From Candidatus Altimarinota bacterium (GTDB lineage Bacteria > Patescibacteriota > Minisyncoccia > Phycocordibacterales > UBA5272): a stretch of DNA of 35,877 bases. The translations under genes and the position numbers were made by a program. Shown piece by piece: positions 23,187 through 29,911 of this stretch. The first letter of the stretch is position 1. Every line of letters begins with the position of its first letter. The DNA is taken from positions 1 through 35,877 of the forward strand of contig JAIPIK010000011.1 of assembly GCA_021734745.1 (NCBI GenBank), in the 5' to 3' direction. The notes below the pieces were generated by a model. It was given only the letters and a program-made list of their open reading frames with translations. It had not been told where the DNA came from and ran no database searches.

Positions 23187-23636
23187 CTATTCTGTGATTG
23201 ATTTGTAATATTCAAGTAAAGCGACATACTCATCATAAGCATTTACTGTTTTTTGTTTTTCTAATTCTAACTCTTCCATAAATGCTTTGCCTTCTTCTCG
23301 CAACATTCTTTTATAGGCTTCTGCTCCTGCTCCACCTCTGTGGATATTACAGGCGAAACATTGCCACCTTAAAACTTTCATAGAGTATTTTAGATTTGCT
23401 CCGAGTACTGATTTTGGATATGGAACGTGTCCGAGCTGACAATTACTTCCTTCAAGTTTTTTAGCTTGGCAAGTGTAACAATCTTTCTTATACCAGAGTG
23501 AAGCTATACGTCTGCATTCAATCCATAACTCTCTTTGTATTTTTGAGATAGGTTTTTTGCTTACCTTTTTGAGCTTAGTTCTCTTCATAGGTTTTTGTTC
23601 TGATATTGGCTTGCGTTTAAATCCTGTGCGACGCAT
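23187..23636 (-). CDS. NinG-like recombination protein, 149 aa
   Basis: A basic N-terminus ('KRKPISEQKPMKRTKLKKV', 'SKKPISKIQRELW') precedes Cys pairs 'CYTCQAKKLEGSNCQLGH' and 'LRWQCFACNIHRGG', the zinc/HNH-like core of the NinG (Rap) family. A helical C-terminus follows. Rap-like proteins act on recombination junctions. Its place after ERF and NinB-like genes supports a recombination operon. The His-rich catalytic pattern is only partly conserved, so nuclease activity is unproven. Confidence 0.7.
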   Translation of the reverse strand: MRRTGFKRKPISEQKPMKRTKLKKVSKKPISKIQRELWIECRRIASLWYKKDCYTCQAKKLEGSNCQLGHVPYPKSVLGANLKYSMKVLRWQCFACNIHRGGAGAEAYKRMLREEGKAFMEELELEKQKTVNAYDEYVALLEYYKSITE

Positions 23637-23792
23637 TTAACTTAAAGTTCCAATTACAAATAAAACAAATGCTACCCACGCAAATACTGCTACTCCTTTT
23701 TCATAATTTGTTAAGTCTTTTAATTTAGTCCAGTTTAAATAAACTAAATGTCCCCAAGAATATAACATTGCTAAACCTAATATTTCTAACAT
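23637..23792 (-). CDS. Small membrane protein, 51 aa
   Basis: ATG 23792 to TAA 23637, with an AGGGGA ribosome-like site upstream. Two hydrophobic segments ('MLEILGLAMLYSWGHLVYL' and 'GVAVFAWVAFVLFVIGTL') flank a short basic loop (NWTKLKDLTNYEK), so it should be a two-pass inner-membrane protein. Function unknown; superinfection or host-membrane modification is possible, and a holin is less likely this far from the lysins. Confidence 0.6.
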   Translation of the reverse strand: MLEILGLAMLYSWGHLVYLNWTKLKDLTNYEKGVAVFAWVAFVLFVIGTLS

Positions 23793-23841
23793 CTTTATCC
23801 CCTAGTCTTATTTATTGAGCTACTGGGTGGCTCTTAATTTG

Positions 23842-24210
23842 TTAATTCCAATCTCCTACTAATTTTATATTTTTTGCTAAACTTTCTTTTGGTAAAATTT
23901 CTTTTATTTCTTCTAAAGTGAATCCTGCAATTCCTGTTCCTATTGGAGTCAAAAGATATTCTTTGTCTGGGTTTTGTTTTGCTTCTTCGCTTAAGGTATA
24001 AAGTTGTTGCTGGATAAAAGATAAAGAAACTTTTTTAAAATTCTCATCTAGTGTTGCTATTGCATAACTTTGACCTTGTAAACCTTGACCTTGATTTTCT
24101 ATTGCTCCGAAACTTTCTACTGCTTGTCTGGCACTACCACCTAAATGTTTACCTGCCATATTGCTACCGAAGACAAATATCTGATTTTCTTTTAAAGTTT
24201 TAATATTCAT
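23842..24210 (-). CDS. Macro-domain-like phage protein (A1S_2505 type), 122 aa
   Basis: 'IFVFGSNMAGKHLGGSARQA', 'GQGLQGQSYAIATLD' and 'YLLTPIGTGIAGFTLEEI' are the characteristic blocks of a widespread phage protein family resembling macro domains, which bind ADP-ribose-like nucleotides. The catalytic role is not established. A counter-defence or NAD/ADP-ribose-handling role is plausible but inferred. Its ATG lies within the 3' end of the 294-aa repeat protein (11-bp overlap), so the two are translationally linked. Confidence 0.7.
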   Translation of the reverse strand: MNIKTLKENQIFVFGSNMAGKHLGGSARQAVESFGAIENQGQGLQGQSYAIATLDENFKKVSLSFIQQQLYTLSEEAKQNPDKEYLLTPIGTGIAGFTLEEIKEILPKESLAKNIKLVGDWN

Positions 24211-25084
24211 CTTTTGGTAATTCTCTTAATACTTTAATTTTACTTGTTCTAATTCTACCGTCGCAATCTTCTGAAACTACTATATCTTTTATGTCAGTTT
24301 CACATTCTAGGATTGCTAAGTCTTCCCAGTTTTTACCAAATAATCTAGCCCAATTAAGATGTGATAAATGTATTCCTGCTGAACAGGACTCTGATTTGTT
24401 TTTGTCGCAATTTTCTTCTTTTGTTTCTCCTATTGTATAAGTAAAAGAATTGTTATAGTCTGAAAAATATACGTCATCTCTTTTGTGTACTGCTTTGTAT
24501 AGAATTGCTTTTTTACCTTTAGTTTCTACTGGATAAAGTTTAGAGTACATTTTGAATGTTGTATCTTCTTTGATTGTTTTTTTGATTTGCACAAAAGTTA
24601 CATCTGCTCCTAATTCTAAATCAATTTTACCTGTACCAATTTGTCTTATTAAGTTCATACCTTTTGCTATGACTTTTTTTGCTGAATAAAGTAATACAAG
24701 TGAAGCAAGACCAGTCATCAGAAGAATTGTTGCGTTGTCATAGACAGACTCAATTGTTGCGTTGTCATAGACAGACTTAATTGTTGCGTTGCCAGAGACA
24801 GACTTAATTGTTGCGTTGTCATAGACAGACTTAATTGTTGCGTTGTCAGAGACAGACTTAATTGTTGCGTTGTCAGAGACAGACTTAATTGTTGCGTTGC
24901 CAGAGACAGACTTAATTGTTGCGTTGTCAGAGACAACTATATACGCTTCTATAAAAGAATACTTAATACTTATAGCTTCTTTTGTATTTTTAATTTCTAC
25001 TCTACCTTTATAATTTAATGGAATTGTATCAAATTCTTTTTGGGTAGTTATTATTAGCTCACTTAGTAATTTTTTGTTAAACAT
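24200..25084 (-). CDS. Tandem-repeat protein with C-terminal phage domain, 294 aa
   Basis: Residues about 49-120 are eight 9-residue repeats of the form 'DNATIKSVS', expected to stack as a small beta-solenoid. A hydrophobic segment follows (ILLMTGLASLVLLYSAKKV). The C-terminal half has 'YKAVHKRDDVYFSDY', 'CSAGIHLSHLNWARLFG' and 'DIVVSEDCDGRIRTSKIKV', a domain I have seen in uncharacterised phage proteins. It may be a membrane-tethered binding protein. Repeat number will vary between isolates. It precedes, and overlaps, the macro-like gene. Confidence 0.65.
   Translation of the reverse strand: MFNKKLLSELIITTQKEFDTIPLNYKGRVEIKNTKEAISIKYSFIEAYIVVSDNATIKSVSGNATIKSVSDNATIKSVSDNATIKSVYDNATIKSVSGNATIKSVYDNATIESVYDNATILLMTGLASLVLLYSAKKVIAKGMNLIRQIGTGKIDLELGADVTFVQIKKTIKEDTTFKMYSKLYPVETKGKKAILYKAVHKRDDVYFSDYNNSFTYTIGETKEENCDKNKSESCSAGIHLSHLNWARLFGKNWEDLAILECETDIKDIVVSEDCDGRIRTSKIKVLRELPKDEY
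24725..24940 (-). repeat. Eight 27-bp tandem repeats inside the 294-aa gene
   Basis: Units start at 24725, 24752, 24779, 24806, 24833, 24860, 24887 and 24914. They differ by one or two bases only ('tcagag', 'tcatag' or 'ccagag' in the same place). Each unit encodes nine residues, so copy changes stay in frame. There are no spacers, so it is not a CRISPR array. Confidence 0.95.
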
Positions 25085-25107
25085 TTTTGTTTTAATTAAT
25101 TAATAAT

Positions 25108-25554
25108 CTAATTTGAGATATACCCAAGTTCGAATTTTGAAGGTACTACCACTTCCATTTCTGCACATTTTTCTAAGGTGTATGAAATAAGCTCGGACAT
25201 TTCTTGTTTCGGTAGCCTTGCATTATTTGCTACGCTTTTTCTTACTTCAATTATGTCTTTACCTAATTTTAACTTTTTTGTGCCAAATTTCAATCTCATT
25301 ATTGCGTCGTGTAATTCTTCATCATCGTAGTCTGTGTGTTCGGCTAGGAGTCCTATCAAGACAAAGTAGTATCTAAGTTGCTGTTCTGACCTTGTTGGCT
25401 TTTTTAACTTTACTTCTATTGTGCCTATGTCTCCGTCTTTCGTGTGTTTGTTAAGGTAGTGCTGATAGTAGGCTCTTGAGCTTAATACTAGGGTTTTAAT
25501 TCCTTGTACTATGGCTATCTTAAATGTGAAGTTATTTGTGGTTAATTTTGGCAT
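25108..25554 (-). CDS. NinB-like recombination protein, 148 aa
   Basis: The segment 'KPTRSEQQLRYYFVLIGLLA' followed by 'DDEELHDAIMRLKFG', 'RLPKQEMSELISYTLEKCAE' and a final 'VPSKFELGYI' follows the NinB/YbcN pattern (ssDNA-binding recombination mediator). It lies in an operon with ERF and NinG-like genes, as ninB does in lambdoid phages. The N-terminal 50 residues are divergent. Confidence 0.6.
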   Translation of the reverse strand: MPKLTTNNFTFKIAIVQGIKTLVLSSRAYYQHYLNKHTKDGDIGTIEVKLKKPTRSEQQLRYYFVLIGLLAEHTDYDDEELHDAIMRLKFGTKKLKLGKDIIEVRKSVANNARLPKQEMSELISYTLEKCAEMEVVVPSKFELGYISN

Positions 25555-25631
25555 AATGATAGTTATATCGTTCTTGGGGGGTTAAAGTGGCTTATAGCTC
25601 AATTTTGCCCCAAATAAAGCTATCTACAGGT

Positions 25632-25904
25632 CTATTCTAACTCCAATTCTATACCTACTTCTTTTAAATCTTCTTCGGCTACAATTACCCAACCTTTTCT
25701 AGTCTTTGAGTTATCGTTTGCATCTACCCAACTTTTAGACATTTGACAAGAAACATAATCTCGACCGTTTTTATCTTGTTTCTTCCAACCACTAGCTACT
25801 TCTATCCATTCTTCGCCTAACCTTGCTGATATTCTTCTGTCAGGGGCTTTGTCTGATTTTTTATTTTGGTTTATTGTTATTGTAAAATTTCTTATTGCTT
25901 TCAT
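25632..25904 (-). CDS. DUF736-like small protein, 90 aa
   Basis: An OB-like beta pattern: 'NFTITINQNKKSDKAPDRRI', 'EWIEVASGWKKQDKNGRDY' and 'VSCQMSKSWVDAND' resemble DUF736 proteins (Gly-rich turn, 'G.dY.s..l'). Its location between ERF and NinB-like genes suggests ssDNA binding. The ATG is two bases from the ERF stop. The match is suggestive only. Confidence 0.5.
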   Translation of the reverse strand: MKAIRNFTITINQNKKSDKAPDRRISARLGEEWIEVASGWKKQDKNGRDYVSCQMSKSWVDANDNSKTRKGWVIVAEEDLKEVGIELELE

Positions 25905-25906
25905 AA

Positions 25907-26473
25907 TTATACTTCTTCGTTATCTGCTAAAGGGTCACGACCTGCTTCAAAATCTGCTTTGTTTTTTGCTTGGTATGACGCTGTCTTGCTGACCTTTTTT
26001 AGTACTGGCATATCACTTGAATGAGTTGAGTCTGTATCAAAGTCTTCTCCTTTAGTGATTAAGAATAAATCTAGTAAAGTATTTTTAAGGGCGTATGTTG
26101 TAGCTTTACCTGCTCCTTTGTCTTGACTGTCTACTCCGTGTCCATAACCTGCTAACTCAATACTTTCTCCACTTTCTTGATGCACTAATAAATATTTAGT
26201 TGTTGCTTCTGTGAAGATAGATTGTTTAGATTTCATTCCACCTTTGTAAGCGTCTGCTTCTTCCCATCTATCTACTTGAGTTTTAGCTTCTACACTTACA
26301 GGTAAAATTACTAAACCTTGTTTTATCATTTCAGGGCGTAGTGTGTTTCTTACAACACTATCTGAAACTGCTTTGTAAGATGAGCCACCAGTTCCTACAC
26401 TCATTGATTTTTCTATTGCTGTAATTTCTTTTGAAACTTTCAGTATAGCTTCGGTTATATTTTTTAATTCCAT
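25907..26473 (-). CDS. erf: ERF-family single-strand annealing protein
   Basis: 188 aa. 'SSYKAVSDSVVRNTLRPEMI' and the signature 'GYGHGVDSQDKGAGKATTYA' with 'LKNTLLDLFLITKGEDFD' are the ERF core. It anneals single-stranded DNA in recombination-dependent repair and replication. The C-terminus is Lys/Ala-rich and disordered, ending in acidic 'DNEEV', often a contact site for SSB or DnaA-like partners. It starts ATG 26473, overlapping the 33-aa membrane ORF by 10 bp. Its role could include the fibre cassette exchange described below. Confidence 0.9.
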   Translation of the reverse strand: MELKNITEAILKVSKEITAIEKSMSVGTGGSSYKAVSDSVVRNTLRPEMIKQGLVILPVSVEAKTQVDRWEEADAYKGGMKSKQSIFTEATTKYLLVHQESGESIELAGYGHGVDSQDKGAGKATTYALKNTLLDLFLITKGEDFDTDSTHSSDMPVLKKVSKTASYQAKNKADFEAGRDPLADNEEV

Positions 26474-26565
26474 AAATCAATTATTATTTTTATAAACAAG
26501 TATCCTGCTCCGACATAAGCGAATACTTCTGCTATTATCCATTTGTTTTTGTAAAGTGTTTTCAT
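26464..26565 (-). CDS. Tiny membrane peptide, 33 aa
   Basis: ATG 26565 to TAA 26464. 'KWIIAEVFAYVGAGYLFIKI' is a single transmembrane span. It overlaps the ERF start by 10 bp, so translation is coupled. No family assignable. Confidence 0.45.
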   Translation of the reverse strand: MKTLYKNKWIIAEVFAYVGAGYLFIKIIIDLWN

Positions 26566-26566
26566 T

Positions 26567-26695
26567 TTATTTTTCTAATTCTTCTAATAATAAATCTATG
26601 CTTGGAATAAAACCTTGTGCTTCTAATTCTTTTGATTTGTTTCTTATCCAGTCTGCTATTACGGGAGCAAACATTTCCCAAAGTTTATTATTCAT
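26567..26695 (-). CDS. Small helical protein, 42 aa
   Basis: ATG 26695 (or the adjacent ATG at 26698) to TAA 26567. Amphipathic helices 'LWEMFAPVIADWIRNKSKEL' and 'SIDLLLEELEK'. Not recognised. Compactly packed between neighbours, so it is likely real. Confidence 0.45.
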   Translation of the reverse strand: MNNKLWEMFAPVIADWIRNKSKELEAQGFIPSIDLLLEELEK

Positions 26696-26798
26696 CATCT
26701 TGGTCTTCGTTAGTTTCTTCTTCTGGTAGAGAGAAATCCGACTCATTTCCCTCTAATTGCATATCTAATAAATAATCTTCGTTGTAATCTTTTGTCAT
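26688..26798 (-). CDS. Small acidic peptide, 36 aa
   Basis: ATG 26798 to TAA 26688. 'MTKDYNEDYLLDMQLEGN' then 'SLPEEETNEDQDDE', strongly acidic. It overlaps the next gene by 8 bp. First gene of the recombination operon. Acidic peptides of this sort can mimic DNA and inhibit DNA-binding proteins, but nothing here proves that. Confidence 0.45.
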   Translation of the reverse strand: MTKDYNEDYLLDMQLEGNESDFSLPEEETNEDQDDE

Positions 26799-26844
26799 AC
26801 TTTTTTTTAATTACTTTGTTCGTGACTAGCGAACTTATATTTAT

Positions 26845-26889
26845 ATCTTAACAAATGCGTATGTGAGAGTCAAGGAATTATGTGGATAA
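26845..26889 (-). promoter_or_regulatory. DnaA box plus promoter, TTATCCACA ... TTGACT-17-TAAGAT
   Basis: TAG of the 76-aa gene (26892-26890) is followed directly by TTATCCACA (26889-26881). TTGACT (26873-26868) and TAAGAT (26850-26845) are spaced by 17. It is the best near-consensus sigma70 promoter in the window. It should transcribe the recombination operon. Confidence 0.7.
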
Positions 26890-27120
26890 CTATTTAAGTA
26901 AATTATTGTAAGTTTTCTTACTTATTCTATAACCTTTAGCTTGGTCATTTTTATATACTGCCCTATGCGACCAGCCATCAAATTCTATTCTTTTTACTTC
27001 TGTGATTTTAGAGTAGTCTTCATTCCAAATATATTTTCTTTTGTGGCGTTTACCTAGATATGTTTTTTCTAGTATCAGTTCGCCGTCTATTACTTTTTGT
27101 ATTATTTCGCTTTCTTTCAT
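26890..27120 (-). CDS. Hypothetical protein, 76 aa
   Basis: Basic alpha/beta peptide: 'KVIDGELILEKTYLGKRHKR', 'IEFDGWSHRAVYKNDQ' and 'GYRISKKTYNNLLK'. No family recognised. The last gene of the replication operon, ending in TAG next to a DnaA box. Its ATG overlaps the preceding TGA. Confidence 0.5.
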   Translation of the reverse strand: MKESEIIQKVIDGELILEKTYLGKRHKRKYIWNEDYSKITEVKRIEFDGWSHRAVYKNDQAKGYRISKKTYNNLLK

Positions 27121-27287
27121 TTTGCTTTCTTACTATCTAATAATCTTGCGTTTCTTTTAAACATTTCTCGTATTTCTGTTCTTTGGTCTGGTGTCATCTG
27201 ATTGTAAAGTTTTAGCATAAAGTCTTGTGAGCTTTTTACTTCTCGGTTCATTATTATTTTTGAGAGTCTTTGTGGGTTTATTTTCAT
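27117..27287 (-). CDS. Small helical basic protein, 56 aa
   Basis: ATG 27287 to TGA 27117. 'MNREVKSSQDFMLKLYNQMT' and 'QRTEIREMFKRNARLLDSKK' are amphipathic basic helices, possibly nucleic-acid binding. Overlaps both neighbours by 4 bp (ATGA type). Not recognised. Confidence 0.5.
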   Translation of the reverse strand: MKINPQRLSKIIMNREVKSSQDFMLKLYNQMTPDQRTEIREMFKRNARLLDSKKAK

Positions 27288-27466
27288 AGTCTTTTTAATT
27301 TATCTTTTAATCTATTTGAACTCCCAATGAAAAATCTTGCGTGGTCTTTAAAAGAGTCGTCTTTAAATTTCAAATAAAGTTCCAAACTTCTTTTAGCTAA
27401 AACTAAAGTTTGTTCTTTCCAAAAAAGTAGTGATTCTTTTTCTTTATTTATCTGAAAAGTATTCAT
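27284..27466 (-). CDS. Small helical protein, 60 aa
   Basis: All-helical and basic ('KESLLFWKEQTLVLAKRSLE', 'LKDKLKRL'). It overlaps the helicase gene by 23 bp at its start. A helicase-loader or accessory role is possible from position only. Confidence 0.5.
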   Translation of the reverse strand: MNTFQINKEKESLLFWKEQTLVLAKRSLELYLKFKDDSFKDHARFFIGSSNRLKDKLKRL

Positions 27467-28352
27467 CGTTTTCTAAATCTTGTTCTGCATCAGTTTTCCA
27501 CTCTTGCTCTAGGAAGTGTCCGTTCTCATATATCATTTTAACATTTCCTGTCTTTCCTGTCCTTCTATTCGCTTGAACTGAAACATTTACATTATTTGTA
27601 ATTACGACCTCTCCTTTTTGTCTTTTGGTTTCTCTCCAAAGAAGAATAACTGTATCTGCTTCTTGAGCAATAGATGAGCTACCTTTCAAATCTTCTAAAG
27701 TTGGTTGTGTATCCATTTTTGCTTTTGTAAGGTGACAGATAAGAAAGATAACTATATTCCATTTTTTAGCTATGGCTTTCAAATCTCGCATTGTTTGTCC
27801 TATTCTCAAGTGGTGGTCGTCAGACGACATTTTTACAATGAAGTCGAGCTGGTCTATGAAAACAATTTTAGAATCATACTTCGCTATACTTTCTACTATT
27901 TTACTTTCTATCCAGTCTATCGCACTGCCTTTCATATTTTCTGGTGCAAATGCTTTAGGTGTTTCTTCGCCTCTCTCTAGAAACTTTGTAATAAGTTCTT
28001 CGGCACTTTCCTCAAAAGGAAACCATAAAGGATTTAGTTCTTTCATACGACAAGTTAAGTCCATACAGAACTGTGTTTTACCAGATTTAGTCAAAGCAGA
28101 AATAACTACGAGTTGTTGTTGGCGAAAACCTTTTAAGAGTTCATCTAGTCCAGAAAATCCTGACATAAACTTTGGCTCATCTTTTCGTAGTTTTATTTTC
28201 TCGGCAATTTTATCGAAAGAGATGACTTGGTCTTCTCCACGATACACACTAGCTATTTCTTTTAATCTATCAAGACTTTCAACCTGCTCTTGTGCTTTTT
28301 GAGTAGTTCGTATCTCGTTCTCTAGTTTTTTAATTAGTTGTTCTATATCCAT
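27444..28352 (-). CDS. DnaB-like replicative helicase (RecA-fold ATPase), 302 aa
   Basis: Helical N-terminus (about 1-60), then a DnaB/RecA core: 'FSGLDELLKGFRQQQLVVI', Walker A 'TKSGKTQF' (about 88-95), an acidic/aromatic 'LWFPFEESAEELITKF', Walker B 'KIVFIDQLDF' (about 162-171) and 'IVIFLICHLTKAKMDTQPTL'. Near the C-terminus 'DLKGSSSIAQEADTVILLWR' and 'VQANRRTGKTGNVKMIYENG' carry the DnaB-like arginine and loop patterns. It is shorter than bacterial DnaB and lacks its full N-terminal domain. It follows the O-like initiator, the usual pairing. Confidence 0.85.
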   Translation of the reverse strand: MDIEQLIKKLENEIRTTQKAQEQVESLDRLKEIASVYRGEDQVISFDKIAEKIKLRKDEPKFMSGFSGLDELLKGFRQQQLVVISALTKSGKTQFCMDLTCRMKELNPLWFPFEESAEELITKFLERGEETPKAFAPENMKGSAIDWIESKIVESIAKYDSKIVFIDQLDFIVKMSSDDHHLRIGQTMRDLKAIAKKWNIVIFLICHLTKAKMDTQPTLEDLKGSSSIAQEADTVILLWRETKRQKGEVVITNNVNVSVQANRRTGKTGNVKMIYENGHFLEQEWKTDAEQDLENDEYFSDK

Positions 28353-28353
28353 T

Positions 28354-29127
28354 TTATTTATATTTTACTTTAAAGCTGTTAATGTTATCTTTCCCTAAAC
28401 ACCAAGATAGTTTAGACTTGTCTTCTTTTTTTGTTTTTTCGTTTGCAAACCAGTCTTGGTATATTTTTTCAATTCCTTTAGGTTTTAATTTGTGAGTGTT
28501 TATTGCATTTAGAACTATAAAATAGCTTTTAGGTGTGGTTATCTTTACTCCTAACTCTTCGGTAGCCATTTTATCGAACAATAAAGCTAGCTTAATTACA
28601 TCATCTCGCTTATTAGATTTAGGTCTTTCTTCTATTTCTTCTTGTGTATCATAATTGATTGTTTTCATATCTTTTTTATTAGTTTTTAATGGTAAACCTT
28701 TTTCTTTAGAAAAAGTGGGTTTGTCTTTTGTATATGTCTTGTGTCTTTTGTGTGTTAAGGTGTCTTTACCGATATTGGTTAAGGTGTCTTTACTAGTAGT
28801 GTCTTTATATTTAACTAGTAAAGGTGTCTTTACTACCCACTGCTCCCAGTCTTTATTCAACCAAAATTCAAACTTTTCTGATTTATACACTAATTTCTTA
28901 ATAACTAGATTTTTCAAGGACTTTACGACTGTTGGTCTTGATAAGCCTGTCCCTTTTTCAAATTGTGAAAGACTTATCCAATCTTTCTTTTTGTTAAATC
29001 CGTATGTTTTTGTGACTATAAATAATAAAATCTGAAACTCTGCACCTAGTAAAGGTGTCTTAACTAGGTGTTGTGCTATTTCGTTAGCTATCCTTAAGTA
29101 GCCATTTTCTAATTGAGGGTTTGCCAT
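28354..29127 (-). CDS. Phage replication initiator, lambda O-like N-terminal domain, 257 aa
   Basis: Starts ATG 29127. 'NPQLENGYLRIANEIAQHL', then 'GAEFQILLFIVTKTYGFNKK' and 'ISLSQFEKGTGLSRPTVVKS' form the winged-helix domain of phage O-type initiators. The middle (about 100-160) is repetitive and Lys/Thr-rich because it is encoded by origin iterons. The C-terminus has a helical 'KGIEKIYQDWFANEKTKKED' that may bind the helicase. It should bind the iterons and load the DnaB-like protein. Its 5' leader can fold into a pseudoknot. Confidence 0.85.
   Translation of the reverse strand: MANPQLENGYLRIANEIAQHLVKTPLLGAEFQILLFIVTKTYGFNKKKDWISLSQFEKGTGLSRPTVVKSLKNLVIKKLVYKSEKFEFWLNKDWEQWVVKTPLLVKYKDTTSKDTLTNIGKDTLTHKRHKTYTKDKPTFSKEKGLPLKTNKKDMKTINYDTQEEIEERPKSNKRDDVIKLALLFDKMATEELGVKITTPKSYFIVLNAINTHKLKPKGIEKIYQDWFANEKTKKEDKSKLSWCLGKDNINSFKVKYK
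28755..29066 (-). repeat. Replication-origin iterons within the initiator gene
   Basis: Five copies of a plus-strand motif AAGGTGTCTTTAC: 28755-28770, 28779-28795, a degenerate one at about 28796-28810, 28817-28835 and 29048-29066. The last two are the longest, with core TAGTAAAGGTGTCTT, and 29048-29066 is part of an imperfect 24-bp palindrome. Iterons inside an O-type gene mark the phage origin, as in lambda. Confidence 0.7.
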
Positions 29128-29143
29128 AAAAATGCAAGCAAAA

Positions 29144-29226
29144 GGGAGCTACCTACTGGAGATAGCTTTTGACGGCTAAATAGGTAACTCCCTGTTGCTA
29201 ACAATATTGTTAATCTCGCTATCTCC
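29144..29226 (-). ncRNA. Structured leader RNA upstream of the initiator gene (possible pseudoknot)
   Basis: On the minus strand, four segments occur in order: A GGAGATAGC (29226-29218), B GGGAGTTACCTA (29192-29181), C GCTATCTCC (29166-29158), D TAGGTAGCTCCC (29155-29144). A pairs with C over 9 bp, B pairs with D over 12 bp with one G-U pair, and these pairings interlock. A 14-bp palindrome lies between A and B. The initiator ATG is 17 bases after D. Confidence 0.55.
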
Positions 29227-29234
29227 ATACTTTA

Positions 29235-29282
29235 ATTATCGCACTTCCAAAAAACAATGCAAGTCTATCAAACTGTGGATAA
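29235..29282 (-). promoter_or_regulatory. DnaA box plus promoter, TTATCCACA ... TTGCAT-16-GATAAT
   Basis: TTATCCACA (29282-29274) precedes TTGCAT (29262-29257) and GATAAT (29240-29235), with a TGC extension before the -10. It drives the replication operon and its structured leader. This box follows a terminator rather than a stop codon. Confidence 0.65.
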
Positions 29283-29289
29283 CTCCGAT

Positions 29290-29316
29290 AAAAAGAAGCT
29301 CTCCGAAAAGAGCTTC
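29290..29316 (-). terminator. Intrinsic terminator of the HNH-AP2 gene
   Basis: GAAGCTCT and AGAGCTTC form a perfect 8-bp stem with a 6-base loop, followed by five U. It sits 20 bases after the endonuclease stop. Confidence 0.85.
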
Positions 29317-29335
29317 AATGGCTTTGGGATAGCCT

Positions 29336-29743
29336 CTAGAAAGTATTTACAGAAGAATAACTATCTCTATATTCTTTAACAGCAATATTATATGCTATAG
29401 CTCCTTCCTCTTTGGTTTTAAAATATCCTAAATGTATCCATTTTTTATTTACTGTGATATATGCTCTCCAAGTCTTACTCCTCATTCTTGTTGTTTTAGC
29501 TACTCCAACTAATCTTTTATGATTTTTATTCCAACTATTTTCTGCATTAGTGCAAATCCTTAAATTACTTTTTCTGTTATCTAAAGGATTGTGATTTATG
29601 TGGTCAACATACTCTCCTTTTTGTGCATTCATAACATACCTATGCAAGTAAACACCATCGCTTTTTGACTCTGAAACATATCCGTTTTTTTGAAGTCTCC
29701 AATTTTTCTTACTTACTAATTCTAAATCCTCATCATCTATCAT
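29336..29743 (-). CDS. HNH homing endonuclease with AP2-like DNA-binding domain
   Basis: 135 aa. HNH_3-type core 'LHRYVMNAQKGEYVDHINHN' with 'DNRKSNLRICTNAENSWNK', then 'TWRAYITVNKKWIHLGYFKT', an AP2-type DNA-binding module. The usual N-terminus before 'IDDEDLELVS' appears upstream in the same frame (IKLSGKFSVNKFS) but without ATG. An ATG-AAT-AAA start lies one frame off at 29786, so a one-base frameshift may have cost the first ~15 residues. ATG 29743 is used here. It has its own promoter and terminator. Confidence 0.8.
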   Translation of the reverse strand: MIDDEDLELVSKKNWRLQKNGYVSESKSDGVYLHRYVMNAQKGEYVDHINHNPLDNRKSNLRICTNAENSWNKNHKRLVGVAKTTRMRSKTWRAYITVNKKWIHLGYFKTKEEGAIAYNIAVKEYRDSYSSVNTF

Positions 29744-29793
29744 TGAAAACTTATTTACACTAAACTTTCCACTTAATTTTATTCATAAATATA

Positions 29794-29832
29794 AAAGTGG
29801 AATCCCCGCCTTGTAAGTAGGAACTCCACTTT
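29794..29832 (-). other. Strong hairpin in the HNH-AP2 leader
   Basis: AAAGTGGA and TCCACTTT arms (8 bp, extended to about 13 bp with G-U pairs) lie between the TATAAT at 29857 and the coding region. A short U-rich stretch follows, so it may attenuate expression, or mark an RNA end. Confidence 0.5.
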
Positions 29833-29856
29833 GATTACAAGACTAATAATAGTTTT

Positions 29857-29862
29857 ATTATA
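29857..29862 (-). promoter_or_regulatory. Extended -10 promoter (TGGTATAAT) after a terminator
   Basis: ATGGTATAAT on the minus strand begins at the end of the U-tract of the preceding terminator. No good -35 is visible; the TG motif one base before the -10 would compensate. It drives the HNH-AP2 gene. Confidence 0.55.
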
Positions 29863-29864
29863 CC

Positions 29865-29897
29865 ATAAAAAAGAAGCCAAGCCTAACTTAGCTTCTT
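29865..29897 (-). terminator. Intrinsic terminator after the small HNH gene
   Basis: AAGAAGCTAAG and CTTGGCTTCTT form 11 bp (one G-U) around a 5-base loop, followed by six U. It ends the transcript of the 79-aa gene. Confidence 0.85.
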
Positions 29898-29911
29898 CGG
29901 TTGGGATGACC

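Noticed and set aside
24718-24940. Regular 27-bp repeats that could look like a CRISPR array
   Set aside because: Units are contiguous with no spacers and are in frame in a real gene; they are a coding minisatellite.
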